Origin: Craspedostauros australis
Taxonomy: Eukaryota > Bacillariophyta > Bacillariophyceae > Mastogloiales > Achnanthaceae
Assembly (NCBI GenBank): GCA_026770025.1
Contig: JAMXDE010000006.1
Location: forward strand, 2,114,001 to 2,178,000
Length of the DNA stretch: 64,000 nt
Reading direction: 5' to 3'
The position numbers and the translations under genes are program-made. Below, piece after piece: positions 51,832-62,058 of this stretch (position 1 is the stretch's first letter; each line of letters opens with the position of its first letter). Under the pieces are notes generated by a model. The model was not told the origin of the DNA. It made no database searches and saw only the letters and a list, made by a program, of their open reading frames with translations.

Positions 51832-53028
51832 TCAAAGCAACTCTTCGATGCCTTCACCGGCCGGACGTTCGCTGACTTCCCCCGCAGCCATCTCCTCCAT
51901 CATCTCCATGACGAGATCGTGATCCACCGAGATGATCTGATCTGCCGCGTAATGTTCGAATTCCGCCTCTGTTTGTTTCTTGGTGGACACCACCTGCTCC
52001 AAATTTTCCTGCATGCTGCGTCCATTCCCCATGGTCAACCATTGCATCATGCCTCCGACATGACCCGCTCCCACGATTCCCACGATCTTGACGACCTTCG
52101 GCGCATCCGGCGTCATGCCCATATGCGTCAGTAAGGACGTGCATATTCGATGCAGTTTGCACGCCATGTAAGCGTCGCGTTCCTTGAGGATGACGTGTGC
52201 CAATGTCGGAAAGTGGCGCTCCAGCTCCTCCATCGACTTGGTGAGAACGTCGTCGGACTCACCGCTCTCCAAGATGGACAGAATCCATTCGCGCAGCTCC
52301 TGTTCGTTGGGCTTGATAAATTGCGCAAAAAACAATCCCGCCATCAACCGGATCTTGCCCCATGCATTGAGGGACTCCCAGGCCCGCACCATCGTGAGCC
52401 GGACGGGGCGGTCGCCCAAGATCAGCTGGCACGGAATGGGAGTGCGCGTGGCGTTCCAGTAATCAAACGCGACCCGGAACTCTCCACCCAGCTCCACGCC
52501 CATCGTCTCGGCGAAGTTCTGTTGCAAGGACGATAGCATGGTGTTGGTGGCCGACATCATGCCTGGCTGTCCCCCGGATCGCTGCCACCACTTCTTGTTG
52601 GATGGCGGCGGCTGCGCAGTCGGCAGCAGGAGCGGCAGACGCGCTGCGCACAGTTCCACAAAGACGTAGGAGGGCTGCACGTTCTCGAGCAGCAACCGCA
52701 CATCGAGCGAGGAGTCGTTGGAGACGTGTGCCGTGCCCATGAGATACAGTTCCACGACGTGGTCTTCGCTTTGGAAGCTGAGTCGTTGCAACGTCCACGT
52801 GCGGTTGTTGAGGGGATACGGCAGCTTCTGTTTCCAGGGCGGGATGGTGCTGGTCGTTGTGGCGTTGGTGGCTGCTGCAGTTGTGTTGGGCAGCGCAAAG
52901 GGCGGCACGAGGGTCGGATGCTTGGCGTGCTTGGCGGCCGTTCCGAACCATGCGGCTTGGGCTTGGTGGAAGCGCGCAGCAGCGAGGATGCTCCAAGCCA
53001 GCAGAGGAAGCCAGGATCGTGATACCAT
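51832..53028 (-). CDS. TraB-family protein with signal peptide
   Basis: A 398-residue protein from the ATG at 53028, chosen because it opens a clear signal peptide (MVSRSWLPLLAWSILAAARF, cleavage near QAQA-AW). The frame upstream begins at a TTG and runs through a trinucleotide repeat. TraB motifs are intact: YLMGTAHVSNDSS, PSYVFVELCAAR, LGDRPVRLTMVRAWESL, KERDAYMACKLHRIC and VGIVGAGHVGGMM. In eukaryotes, TraB/TRABD relatives have two GxxH motifs and a conserved Glu and include the Tiki metalloproteases, but many members have no known role. The signal peptide suggests the secretory pathway or, in a diatom, possibly a plastid route, though the ASAF-type plastid motif is not seen. It is the least degenerate of three neighbouring copies. 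Confidence 0.82.
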   Translation of the reverse strand: MVSRSWLPLLAWSILAAARFHQAQAAWFGTAAKHAKHPTLVPPFALPNTTAAATNATTTSTIPPWKQKLPYPLNNRTWTLQRLSFQSEDHVVELYLMGTAHVSNDSSLDVRLLLENVQPSYVFVELCAARLPLLLPTAQPPPSNKKWWQRSGGQPGMMSATNTMLSSLQQNFAETMGVELGGEFRVAFDYWNATRTPIPCQLILGDRPVRLTMVRAWESLNAWGKIRLMAGLFFAQFIKPNEQELREWILSILESGESDDVLTKSMEELERHFPTLAHVILKERDAYMACKLHRICTSLLTHMGMTPDAPKVVKIVGIVGAGHVGGMMQWLTMGNGRSMQENLEQVVSTKKQTEAEFEHYAADQIISVDHDLVMEMMEEMAAGEVSERPAGEGIEELL

Positions 53029-53635
53029 CGTGGGCAGGCTGTTGCTTTCTTGTGATATGAGGATGATGCTTCTTGTGAGATGTTGTAGAATATATACTAC
53101 TACTACTACTACTACTACTACTGTACTTGCGCGCTTGTTGAGTGCGATGTGGAGCTTTTGTGTGGCAAGATGATTTGATTTGTCAGAGATGCCAACAAGA
53201 AATGATGGATGGAGATGATCGTGGAAATGCTTCCACGTGGAAATCAACACAATCCATGGTAGTAGTCGTGGTAGTACAGTTTGGATCAACACTGCCAAGA
53301 CCACAGAGTGCCACGATCGCAGCCCATGTCGTGGATGCAACCACTCACATTAAAGAGTGGTTGGTACCTATGAATATCTATTATACGATAAGAGTACGGT
53401 ACCGTATGCATCGCCGTGCACTGCAGCAAGCGAATGCAGATGTTGTGATCGTGACAAGGGTCGCAGAGGGTGGAGTAGTCGAACATATGAAATAATATGT
53501 ATTTGCACTTGTACGTGTTGCCCAATACTCGTACTCCTTCGGCATTTCTTCAGCACTTCTTCAGCATCGAGCATGTGCGTATTGTATGATAGAGTAGACT
53601 ACAGTTGGGAAAGGAGCTGCCTGCCACCATCCCTT
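53029..53635. other. Intergenic region with TAC repeat
   Basis: A 607-base spacer. It contains a TAC/ACT trinucleotide run (53095-53122), which lies 67 bases upstream of the TraB-like start. No gene is seen. Confidence 0.6.
53095..53122. repeat. (TAC)n microsatellite
   Basis: About nine TAC/ACT units, upstream of the TraB-family gene. Read in the frame of that gene they would give a poly-Val run, which supports starting translation downstream of it. Confidence 0.95.
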
Positions 53636-54664
53636 CTATCTCCACAACCACCGCAACCAGCACGCATGCAGAACAATGGCCAACGTCCACGACGACATGC
53701 CGCCAAACCCTGCAGCGCGCGACGTGATGAGCTCGCCTTCCGCATCAAAGCACTCCGCGCAAAAGGGCCCCAACAACGATCCCGTCGTCTCGTTCTGAAT
53801 GGAATTGGGATTGCCCTGCATCTCGCAGTCGGAACCGAAGAATATGCGCCCCGTGTTGGTGACGTTGCTGAGCTGCTCCGACCACACGCAGTAATCCTGA
53901 TTGAGGTTGGTGCGGCGGAACATCTTGGACAGCGTCTCGGCCTGCCCCACCTGCCAGTTGGTGAGGTCCTGATCGAAGTTGGAGGCCTCGTTGAACATGC
54001 CCTCGAACGTGACGACGTTGTCGACGTCCCATTGCGACAGGTCCTGATCGAACGCGGCCGATCCTTCGAACATGGAGGAGACGTCGATGGCGCGGAAGAT
54101 CTTCCAATCCGCCAGCGTGGCGTTGAAGCGCAGGGCCTTGCGGAACATGCCGCGGAAGTTGAGGCCGTTCGTGGGCTGCCATTGCGACAGGCCGCCGTCG
54201 TTGAAGCGCGTCGCGTTGTCGAACATGAAGGAGAAGTCGGAGCAGCGCGCGATGTTCCATCGGGCCAGGGTGGAGCCGTCCTCCTGCGTGGGCTGGTACC
54301 GGATGGCGTTGGCGAACATGCCGCCCATGGCGCGGGCGTTGCGCACGTTCCACTGCGAGAGGTTGCCCTGGAAGCTGGTGGCGCCCTCGAACATGCTCGT
54401 GAAGACGATGCCGTGCTGCACGTCCCACGTGGAGATGTCCTGCAGGGTCCCGAGGCCCGTGAAGTCGCGCACGTAGCGGAAGACGTTGGAGAAGTCCACC
54501 ATGCTGTCCTCGAACTCCCACACGCCCATGGGGTAGCCGTAGATCTTGGCGACGGAGGAGTCCGCGTCGTTGATGTTGCGCAGGTACGAGAAGATCATGT
54601 TGCGCAGCTCCGCGTTGTTCTCGAACTTCTTGCCGGCCGGCCGGATCACGATTGCTGATGACAT
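53636..54664 (-). CDS. BspA-like (DUF285) repeat protein
   Basis: A 342-residue protein from the ATG at 54664. Its middle is a set of BspA-type leucine-rich-like repeats: STWDV, SMFEGATSFQGNLSQWNV, GMFANA, FMFDNATRFNDGGLSQWQP, GMFRKALRFNATLADWKI, SMFEGSAAFDQDLSQWDV and GMFNEASNFDQDLTNWQV. A Cys-containing end follows (DYCVWSEQL, GSDCEMQGNP, LGPFCAECFD), then a hydrophobic C-terminal segment, SSWTLAIVLHACWLRWLW, that could be a tail or GPI anchor signal. No N-terminal signal peptide is evident from this start. Such proteins are abundant in diatoms and in some bacteria; their role is generally unknown, with surface binding a common guess. Confidence 0.86.
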   Translation of the reverse strand: MSSAIVIRPAGKKFENNAELRNMIFSYLRNINDADSSVAKIYGYPMGVWEFEDSMVDFSNVFRYVRDFTGLGTLQDISTWDVQHGIVFTSMFEGATSFQGNLSQWNVRNARAMGGMFANAIRYQPTQEDGSTLARWNIARCSDFSFMFDNATRFNDGGLSQWQPTNGLNFRGMFRKALRFNATLADWKIFRAIDVSSMFEGSAAFDQDLSQWDVDNVVTFEGMFNEASNFDQDLTNWQVGQAETLSKMFRRTNLNQDYCVWSEQLSNVTNTGRIFFGSDCEMQGNPNSIQNETTGSLLGPFCAECFDAEGELITSRAAGFGGMSSWTLAIVLHACWLRWLWR

Positions 54665-56332
54665 CGTGCCTGCTGCAGTATAATACACTATTCTATATAT
54701 TAATGGTTGGAATGGACCCCAGTTGCTTATTGTAGAATAGTTGGTACTGCTTCGCAGATGGGTTCTGACGTCCTCGGTGTTCCAGAGAGCGCAGGCTGTG
54801 GATACCAACCATGCGAACGATTGCACCAAGGAGGGGAAGGGAAAACGGCGTTTTTTTGTAAAAGCGACTCAGAAAGAATAGAAAGTGGGTCCATTGTTGC
54901 TATTTTCCAAATTTTCCTGCTGTTCGTTGGAATCAGTCATTTCACAGGTTTCGCTGTTGCTTTCCTCGTGTATTTGTGACTTGCTTTGGGTTTGGGACAA
55001 CAAGTCCATTGGTCATCGCGACTTCGTCCGCAACTCGAAGGCACACATTGCCACGACCCTCCCTGTACCGACTAATGGCACACCAACCTACCATGGTGAC
55101 ATTGCAACCTGCTTCTCTCCTCCTCCCCATGCATGCTATGCACAGTTCTTGTTATGTTGTTGTTGTTGTACCATATAGACTATAGTCTATAACTGTGAGC
55201 TGGAGGCGCTGTTGTACCGCCTCGTTTATTCCACAGGAGACCTGCATTGGGCACAGATACTGTAAGCAGGTCTTGTCTTGCCGTGTGATTGCATGCAATT
55301 GTGTATGCCAGCATATGCATAGTGCACGCACAGGCGGAACACGTGGTGGCACTGGCCGCTCCCACAGTGGATCAGGTGAAGCGTGCTGGACGTGTGGTTG
55401 AGTGTCAGGATGTTGGATGCAGATGGTGCACAGCGCATCCATGCTAGCTACTCTGGAGGAACCATGGTCTCAACATTCGGCATGCCATGTGTCATGGCTA
55501 GAAGCCGTACTGCTCTGCTTGGATCGGTTTCCAGTAGGTTCTGGGCAAGCTGATGGAGGTGGGGAGGTATGGGCATTTGCGGTAGCTCTAATATGGCTTC
55601 ACAACGATTCCTTGCACTTGGACAACATGCCATGCTTGGCTTCTTCCCAGAGCTTGTGATTTCGGCCGGACCCTTGTTGTAGTGCCATGTGTTGGAGCTC
55701 GTAAGTTGCTTTGGTTTGCCAGTTCATGTCCTTGTGGTGGTGCAATCTTCACGGAGATATGGGACTGTGCTTTCTGTACTCTATTGACCGTGCACCCCAT
55801 ATCATCCCGTCCAGGCCGTCTCCGTGCTGGGCGTCCATGATGGTGGTGGTTGTCATGTGCCTGATTCCTTTTGGCGGAGTGCTGCTTTTACGTTTCAGGA
55901 TGTGGAGAGCTTGGACGAGCAGGCCAGCTCTCCAAGCATGAACCTTGGGGAGCACGATGATGTCCCAGACTAGTTCAATGCAGGAGTCCCAAAATTATCT
56001 GCCTGCATGCACTGTTGTTGTTCTTATGCTACACAAGCAACTCCTTGTTGCTCTGTCATGTGTTCACAAACAACACAATCATGATTGTGTTCAAAGTGTT
56101 TTATGCTCCTATTGCTCCTCTTGCTTCTCTTTGTTTTCTTTGTTCTTTCCTCTACCTTCAGAGACCTGGATTGCTCCTCCAGTCCAATTTGGTTCAGCCT
56201 GGGTTACTTCCTTGGTTGGCACAGCCAACTGAAGTTTTTTCAGCAGTCTTTGCGACGAATAGATTGAAAAGTGGTTATTGTTATTGCTACTTCTAATTTT
56301 GTTGGTTTATTGCATGTGAGTATTGCTTATTC
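54665..56332. other. Intergenic region before transposase remnant
   Basis: About 1.7 kb without a supported gene. It has an AT-rich stretch next to the BspA-like start (about 54680-54705) and an 18-base perfect palindrome at 55174-55191. It may contain the 3' flank of the transposon, but I could not place terminal repeats. Confidence 0.5.
55174..55191. repeat. 18 bp perfect palindrome
   Basis: TATAGACTATAGTCTATA equals its own reverse complement. Outer arms CACAGTT (55141-55147) and AACTGTG (55191-55197) are also inverted but spaced unevenly. Confidence 0.8.
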
Positions 56333-57381
56333 TTACGGTTCCACCAGGGAATCCAACCAATCATCCATCTCCCTGATGATTCCCATTGTTTGGTTGAGGC
56401 TAAACAGTGGATTTGTATGTTTCAGTTCCAATTGCGTGATTGTGGCAACTGAGTACATTGTGTACTGGTGCTTCTCCAGCAAGTGCCGCCATTTTTGCTT
56501 CAGGCACTTCCAGTTCTTGAACCTTTTGTGTACGGTTTCATGGCGTGCACGAATCACGCCATTGCGTCGAGTGCGATCCAAGCAGCAGCTTCGCTCACCT
56601 CTGTACCCACGGTCGGCAATGACCTGTTCCAAAGGATCCAACGCATGCAGTAGCTTCTCACGATAAATCTTGATGTCTGGCCACTCCCCACAAGGATATG
56701 GTCCGTCCACCCACACAAGGTGCCCTGTCACAATGGAGATACAAGTTTCATATCGGAGCCCTGCAGCTTGGAATTTGTGGGAATACCAGCCTGGATCATA
56801 CAATGCAGGCTCCATGATGAGGAAGTCAGTACCGTCTACAGATGCCATTGTTGTTGTTCCTGGTGGACAGCCAATTTTCCGATCTTCAAAGCATATCTGG
56901 GATAAGATCAACGCATGTGAACATTGGCAAAGGCAGAGATTGTGAGAGATATGGCACACAATTCATCAATTGCAGCATACAGATTGCGGTTTCTCTGTTG
57001 ATGTTCCCAAGTTGTGTCACTTACAAGTTCTCGGCTAAGGAGAGCCAATGCACGAAGAATAATCCAGGTCCACTTCTGTACAGTTTTCACATCCTTTCCC
57101 ATTCGTCCTGCCAGCACACCCCATGTTGGATATTGTTTGAGAAACATGAGAGCGCATAGCAGGTGCTCCATTGTTGTATTCCATGGCAGTAAGTCTTCCT
57201 CATTCAGTCCATCCCATGCCATGGCAGCCACTTTGGTGTGGGTTCCGAAGTTGCTTCGGAAACATGATTGCACGCCGTACGATGGTGAAGTCTGGAGTGT
57301 AGGATCAAACGCTTGTCCCAGAAGCTTCATGCCCTTGCATACAATGGTTGTCTCAGTTGTTTCTGTGGTTTCAGATGCCAT
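56333..57381 (-). mobile_element. PIF/Harbinger-type transposase (DDE_4 family), split into two frames
   Basis: Two overlapping minus-strand frames make one transposase. The first (57381-56908) starts MASETTE and holds the N-terminal helical part (TMEHLLCALMFLKQYPTWG, KDVKTVQKWTW, LYAAIDEL). The second (ending at 56333) holds the catalytic core: CFEDRKIGCPPG then SVDGTDFLIMEP (first Asp), EQVIADRGYRGE (second Asp) and ARHETVHKRFKNW (Glu). So the DDE triad is present. The frame changes between LYAAIDEL and QICFEDRKIG. An acceptor-like TTATCCCAG lies there, but no donor gives the right phase, so a frameshift is more likely than an intron. I could not identify terminal inverted repeats or a target duplication. 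Confidence 0.8.
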
Positions 57382-57599
57382 TCTGATGTATCTTGGTATG
57401 CCAACAGGATGGAGGACAAAATTGTGACATCCACTAGTGCAATATTCAATTCAGCAACAGAGAGGAACACAGACAGGACAATCACTGCCATTGTCCTTTG
57501 AGCTGAACATACAATAACATGGAAACTTCAGCATGTTGTTTGGCTCGTTGATCTTGGCTGTCTGTGGAGGTTTGGCTTGGCGCAAAAACGACAATTCTA
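57382..57599. other. Spacer between transposase and satellite
   Basis: About 220 bases with no gene. It presumably includes the 5' flank of the transposase gene. Confidence 0.5.
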
Positions 57600-60500
57600 A
57601 CAAGACGGCCGTACAGAGACATGGAAGAGGATTGGACATGTTGGATGTGAGTGTTCGCGAGTAATTCGCACATGCGATGTTGTTGATATCATGTATGTCG
57701 TGTCTGTCATGTCCGCGCAGTGTCGCCGCAACAAACCGGGTACGGAGTCATCGAACACACAGGGTCTGGTCGTGGTGTTTTGTTAACCGTGCAACACGAG
57801 CAAAACAGACAGGCAACACCATCATGAACCAAACATGACCAGCATCGACAGAAAGAGACAGAGGAGGATTGGACATGTTGGGTCTGATTGTTCCTGGACC
57901 TTTTTGTACATGCGATGTTGTTCACATTGTGTCTGTCGTGTCTGTCATGTCTGTGCAGTGTTGTCGCAACAAACCGGGTACGGAGTCATCGAACACACAG
58001 GGTCTGGTTGTGGGTATTTTGGCCACCGCACAACACCAGCCAAACAAACAGGCACAATCATCATCAACCAAACATGACGATTGTCGACAAGCAGAGACAG
58101 AGGAGGATTGGGCGTGTTGGTTCTGATTGTTCATGGGCAATTTGCACATGAAATGTTGTTCACATTGTGTCTGTCGTGTCTGTTATGTCCGTGCAGTGTT
58201 GTCGCAACAAACCGGGTACGGAGTCATCGAACACACAGGGTCTGTTCGTGGTATTTTGGCAACCGTGCAACACCAGCCAAACAAACAGGCACAATCATCA
58301 CGAACCAAACATGACCAGCATCGACAGACAGAGACAGAGAGACAAAGAACAAGAGGACCATGTCTGTCTGTGTGCGAGTATTTATGCACGTGTGATGTTG
58401 TTGTTATCGTCAATGTTGCTATTTAGCCTGTCTCTGTGCAGGACTATTGCAACCAACCAGCACCGGAGAGTCATCGAACACATAGGGTCTGTTCGTGGTA
58501 CTTTTTCGACCACACAACACCAGCCAAACAAACAGGCACAATCATCACGAACCAAACATGACCAGCATCGACAGAGAGAGACAGAGAGACGAAGAACAAG
58601 AGGACCATGTCTGTTTGTGTGCGAGTATTTATGCACGTGTGATGTTGTTGTTATCGTCAATGTTGCTATTTAGCCTGTCTCCGTCCAGGACTATTGCAAC
58701 CAACCAGCACCGGAGAGTCATCGAACACACAGGGTCTGTTCGTGGTACTTTTTCGACCACACAACACCAGCCAAACACACAGGCGAAATCATCACGAACC
58801 AAACACAACCGCTGTCAACAGAGAGAGACAGAGACGAAGAACAGGAGGACCATGTCTGTCTGTGTGCGAGTATTTATGCACATGTGATGTTGTTGTTATT
58901 GTCAATGTTGCTATTTGGCCTGTCTCTGTGCAGGACCATTGCAACCAACCAGCACCGGAGAGTCATCGGACACACAGGGTCTGTTCGTGGTACTTTTTCG
59001 ATCGCGCAACACCAGCCAAACACACAGGCGAAATCATCACGAACCAAACATGACCAGCATCGACAGACAGAGAGAGACAGAGACGAAGAACAGGAGGACC
59101 GTGTCTGTCTGTGTGCGAGTATTTATGCACGTGTGATGTTGTTGTTATCGTCAATGTTGCTATTTGGCCTGTCTCTGTCCAGGACTATTGCAACCAACCA
59201 GCACCGGAGAGTCATCGGACACACAGGGTCTGTTCGTGGTACTTTTTCGATCGCGCAACACCAGCCAAACAAACAGGCACAATCATCACGAACCAAACAT
59301 GACCAGCATCGACAGACAGAGAGAGACAGAGACGAAGAACAGGAGGACCGTGTCTGTCTGTGTGCGAGTATTTATGCACGTGTGATGTTGTTGTTATCGT
59401 CAATGTTGCTATTTAGCCTGTCTCTGTGCAGGACTATTGCAACCAACCAGCACCAGAGAGTCATCGAACACACAGGGTCTGGTTATGGTATTTTTCGATC
59501 GCGCAACACCAGCCAAACAAACAGGCACAATCATCACGAACCAAACATGACCAGCATCGACAGACAGAGACAGAGAGACAAAGAACAAGAGGACCATGTC
59601 TGTTTGTGTGCGAGTATTTATGCACATGTGATGTTGTTGTTATCGTCAATGTTGCTATTTAGCCTGTCTCCGTCCAGGACTATTGCAACCAACCAGCACC
59701 GGAGAGTCATCGAACACACAGGGTCTGTTCGTGGTATTTTGGCAACTGTGCAACACAAGCCAAACACACAGGCGAAATCATCACGAACCAAACATGACCA
59801 GCATCGACAGACAGAGACAGAGAGACGAAGAACAGGAGGACCGTGTCTGTCTGTGTGCGAGTATTTATGCACATGTGATGTTGTTGTTATTGTCAATGTT
59901 GCTATTTGGCCTGTCTCTGTGCAGGACCATTGCAACCAACCAGCACCGGAGAGTCATCGGACACACAGGGTCTGGTTATGGTATTTTTCGATCGCACAAC
60001 ACCAGCCAAACACACAGGCGAAATCATCACGAACCAAACACAACCGCTGTCAACAGACAGAGACAGAGAGACAAAGAACAGGAGGACCCTGTCTGTCTGT
60101 GTGCGAGTATTTATGCACATGTGATGTTGTTGTTATTGTCAATGTTGCTATTTAGCCTGTCTCCGTCCAGGACTATTGCAACCAACCAGCACCAGAGAGT
60201 CATCGGACACACAGGGTCTGTTCGTGGTACTTTTTCGATCGCGCAACACCAGCCAAACAAACAGGCACAATCATCACAAACCAAACATGACCAGCATCGA
60301 CAGACAGAGACAGAGAGACGAAGAACAGGAGGACCGTGTCTGTCTGTGTGCGAGTATTTATGCACATGTGATGTTGTTGTTATCGTCAATGTTGCTATTT
60401 AGCCTGTCTCTGTGCAGGACCATTGCAACCAACCAGCACCAGAGAGTCATCGAACACACAGGGTCTGGTTATGGTATTTTTCGATCGCGCAACACCAGCC

Positions 60501-61010
60501 AAACACACAGGCGAAATCATCACGAACCAAACATGACCAGCATCGACAGACAGAGAGAGACAGAGACGAAGAACAAGAGGACCATGTCTGTCTGTGTGCA
60601 AGTATTTATGCACATGTGATGTTGTTGTTATTGCCAATGTTGCTATTTGGCCTGTCTCTGTGCAGGACTATTGCAACCAACCAGCACCAGAGAGTCATTG
60701 AACACACAGGGTCTGGTTGTCGTACTTTTTCGATCGCGCAACACCAGCCAAACACACAGGCGAAATCATCACGAACCAAACATGACCAGCATCGACAGAC
60801 ACAGAGGAGGATTGGACGGGCTGGGTTGGATTGTCCTCAATCCATTTTGTGCGTACATGTTGTGTCCATGTACTACCATCCCAACAAACCGGGTACAGAG
60901 TGTTGAGAATCAGGACTAATCGTAGTCAGTCATCAAGCACGCAACACAAGCAAAACAGACAGGCTAATTTGTGACGAACCGAACATCACCTTCAGACCCA
61001 GACACAGAGA
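57600..61010. repeat. Satellite array, 238-249 bp monomers, about 13 copies
   Basis: The anchor GAGTCATCGAACACACAGGG (with small variants) recurs at 57745, 57983, 58221, 58468, 58715, 58960, 59209, 59458, 59704, 59951, 60197, 60444 and 60692. Spacing is 238 bp for the first units and 245-249 bp afterwards. Two monomer types differ in one segment: type A has GAGGATTGGACATGTTGG and AACAAACCGGGTACGGAG; type B has GTGCGAGTATTTATGCAC and ATTGCAACCAACCAGCACC. Type A units sit at the left edge and again, degenerate, at the right edge (60800-60900), with type B inside. Long open frames within, up to 423 codons, come from unit lengths close to a multiple of three. Confidence 0.93.
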
Positions 61011-62058
61011 CGAAGGTCGGGAGTATTTTGTCACAAGCGCCATGTTTGACTGGGCATGTTTCCCTCCGACGTTGACATTGTTTGTTGCATTTCGCCCTGG
61101 ATTCGTGGAACACATTCTTCTTTTTGTCGTCTCGTCCTCGCTTTCCGCATAGAGCCAGTGTTTTTCCTGTATCGCCTTGGGCCCATTCGCCCGACATGTT
61201 GGTCGGTTCGTCCGTACACTGCAGTTTTGAACGGTCTGCTCCATGTGGCACGATGTGCCAGGAATATTGACGTGGTTGTTGCAGTTTTGAACTGACACAT
61301 TCAGGAGGAATGGTGCAATCAATACCATTTGGGCATTTGTTAGTCCCTTTTCAGTACTGGTTGACGTGATTTTGAGACTAATTTATGCCTTCGTGTCCAT
61401 TCCGACGATAAACAACATTATTTAGACCCATTTGTGTCGCCTGTTGTGCGTGATGTGACAAAATTGGGACTATGTGAGTCCTTGAGATGACCGATTTGGA
61501 CCGAAATACCTTGATTTTGGACCACTGTGATGCCATTTGGTGTGTTTATCTACTGTGACATTGATACGTATCCGTATGCACTAGGTCGTATTCAACCACC
61601 CCAATGGATTGTCCGATCGTGCATGGACTGTTTGCGACATTCCAAGACATTCGCCACCAACACCGAGGAATGGGGCATTTCGATTCGCTTGTCGTCGATT
61701 CACCAGGTTGTACTCGACCACACAGGCTAATTGTCCGATACTGATTCGTCTTTTTGCGGTAACACGGGAAGGTATTGGCATCACAGCGAACTCACGATCG
61801 TGCTTGTTTCGTTTTCGCACGAAGTCATAACGGGAGAAACCAAACATGCCATGCCAACGGACCAGGACGCCCACATACACAACACACACAACACACACAC
61901 AGAGAGAGAGAGAGAGGTGTTGGAAAACGATGGCAACATTTGCACCATCAACCCACATGCCCACATGTTCCCCCAAAACAAATCAATGTGGCCATAAAAA
62001 CAAAATCGCAACACTCACACACACCCACTCACCCACACACCAACGAATCGGTGCATTG
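61011..62058. other. Spacer between two satellite families
   Basis: About 1 kb of non-repetitive sequence with no supported gene. It has a CA/GA microsatellite at about 61880-61916. Confidence 0.55.

Noticed and set aside
53029-53340. N-terminal extension of the TraB-like protein
   Set aside because: It begins at TTG and includes a poly-Val stretch from the TAC repeat. The ATG at 53028 opens a good signal peptide.
58884-60155. A 423-codon open frame inside the satellite
   Set aside because: It is made only of repeated monomers, and the frame stays open because unit length is close to a multiple of three. No domain or start context supports a protein.
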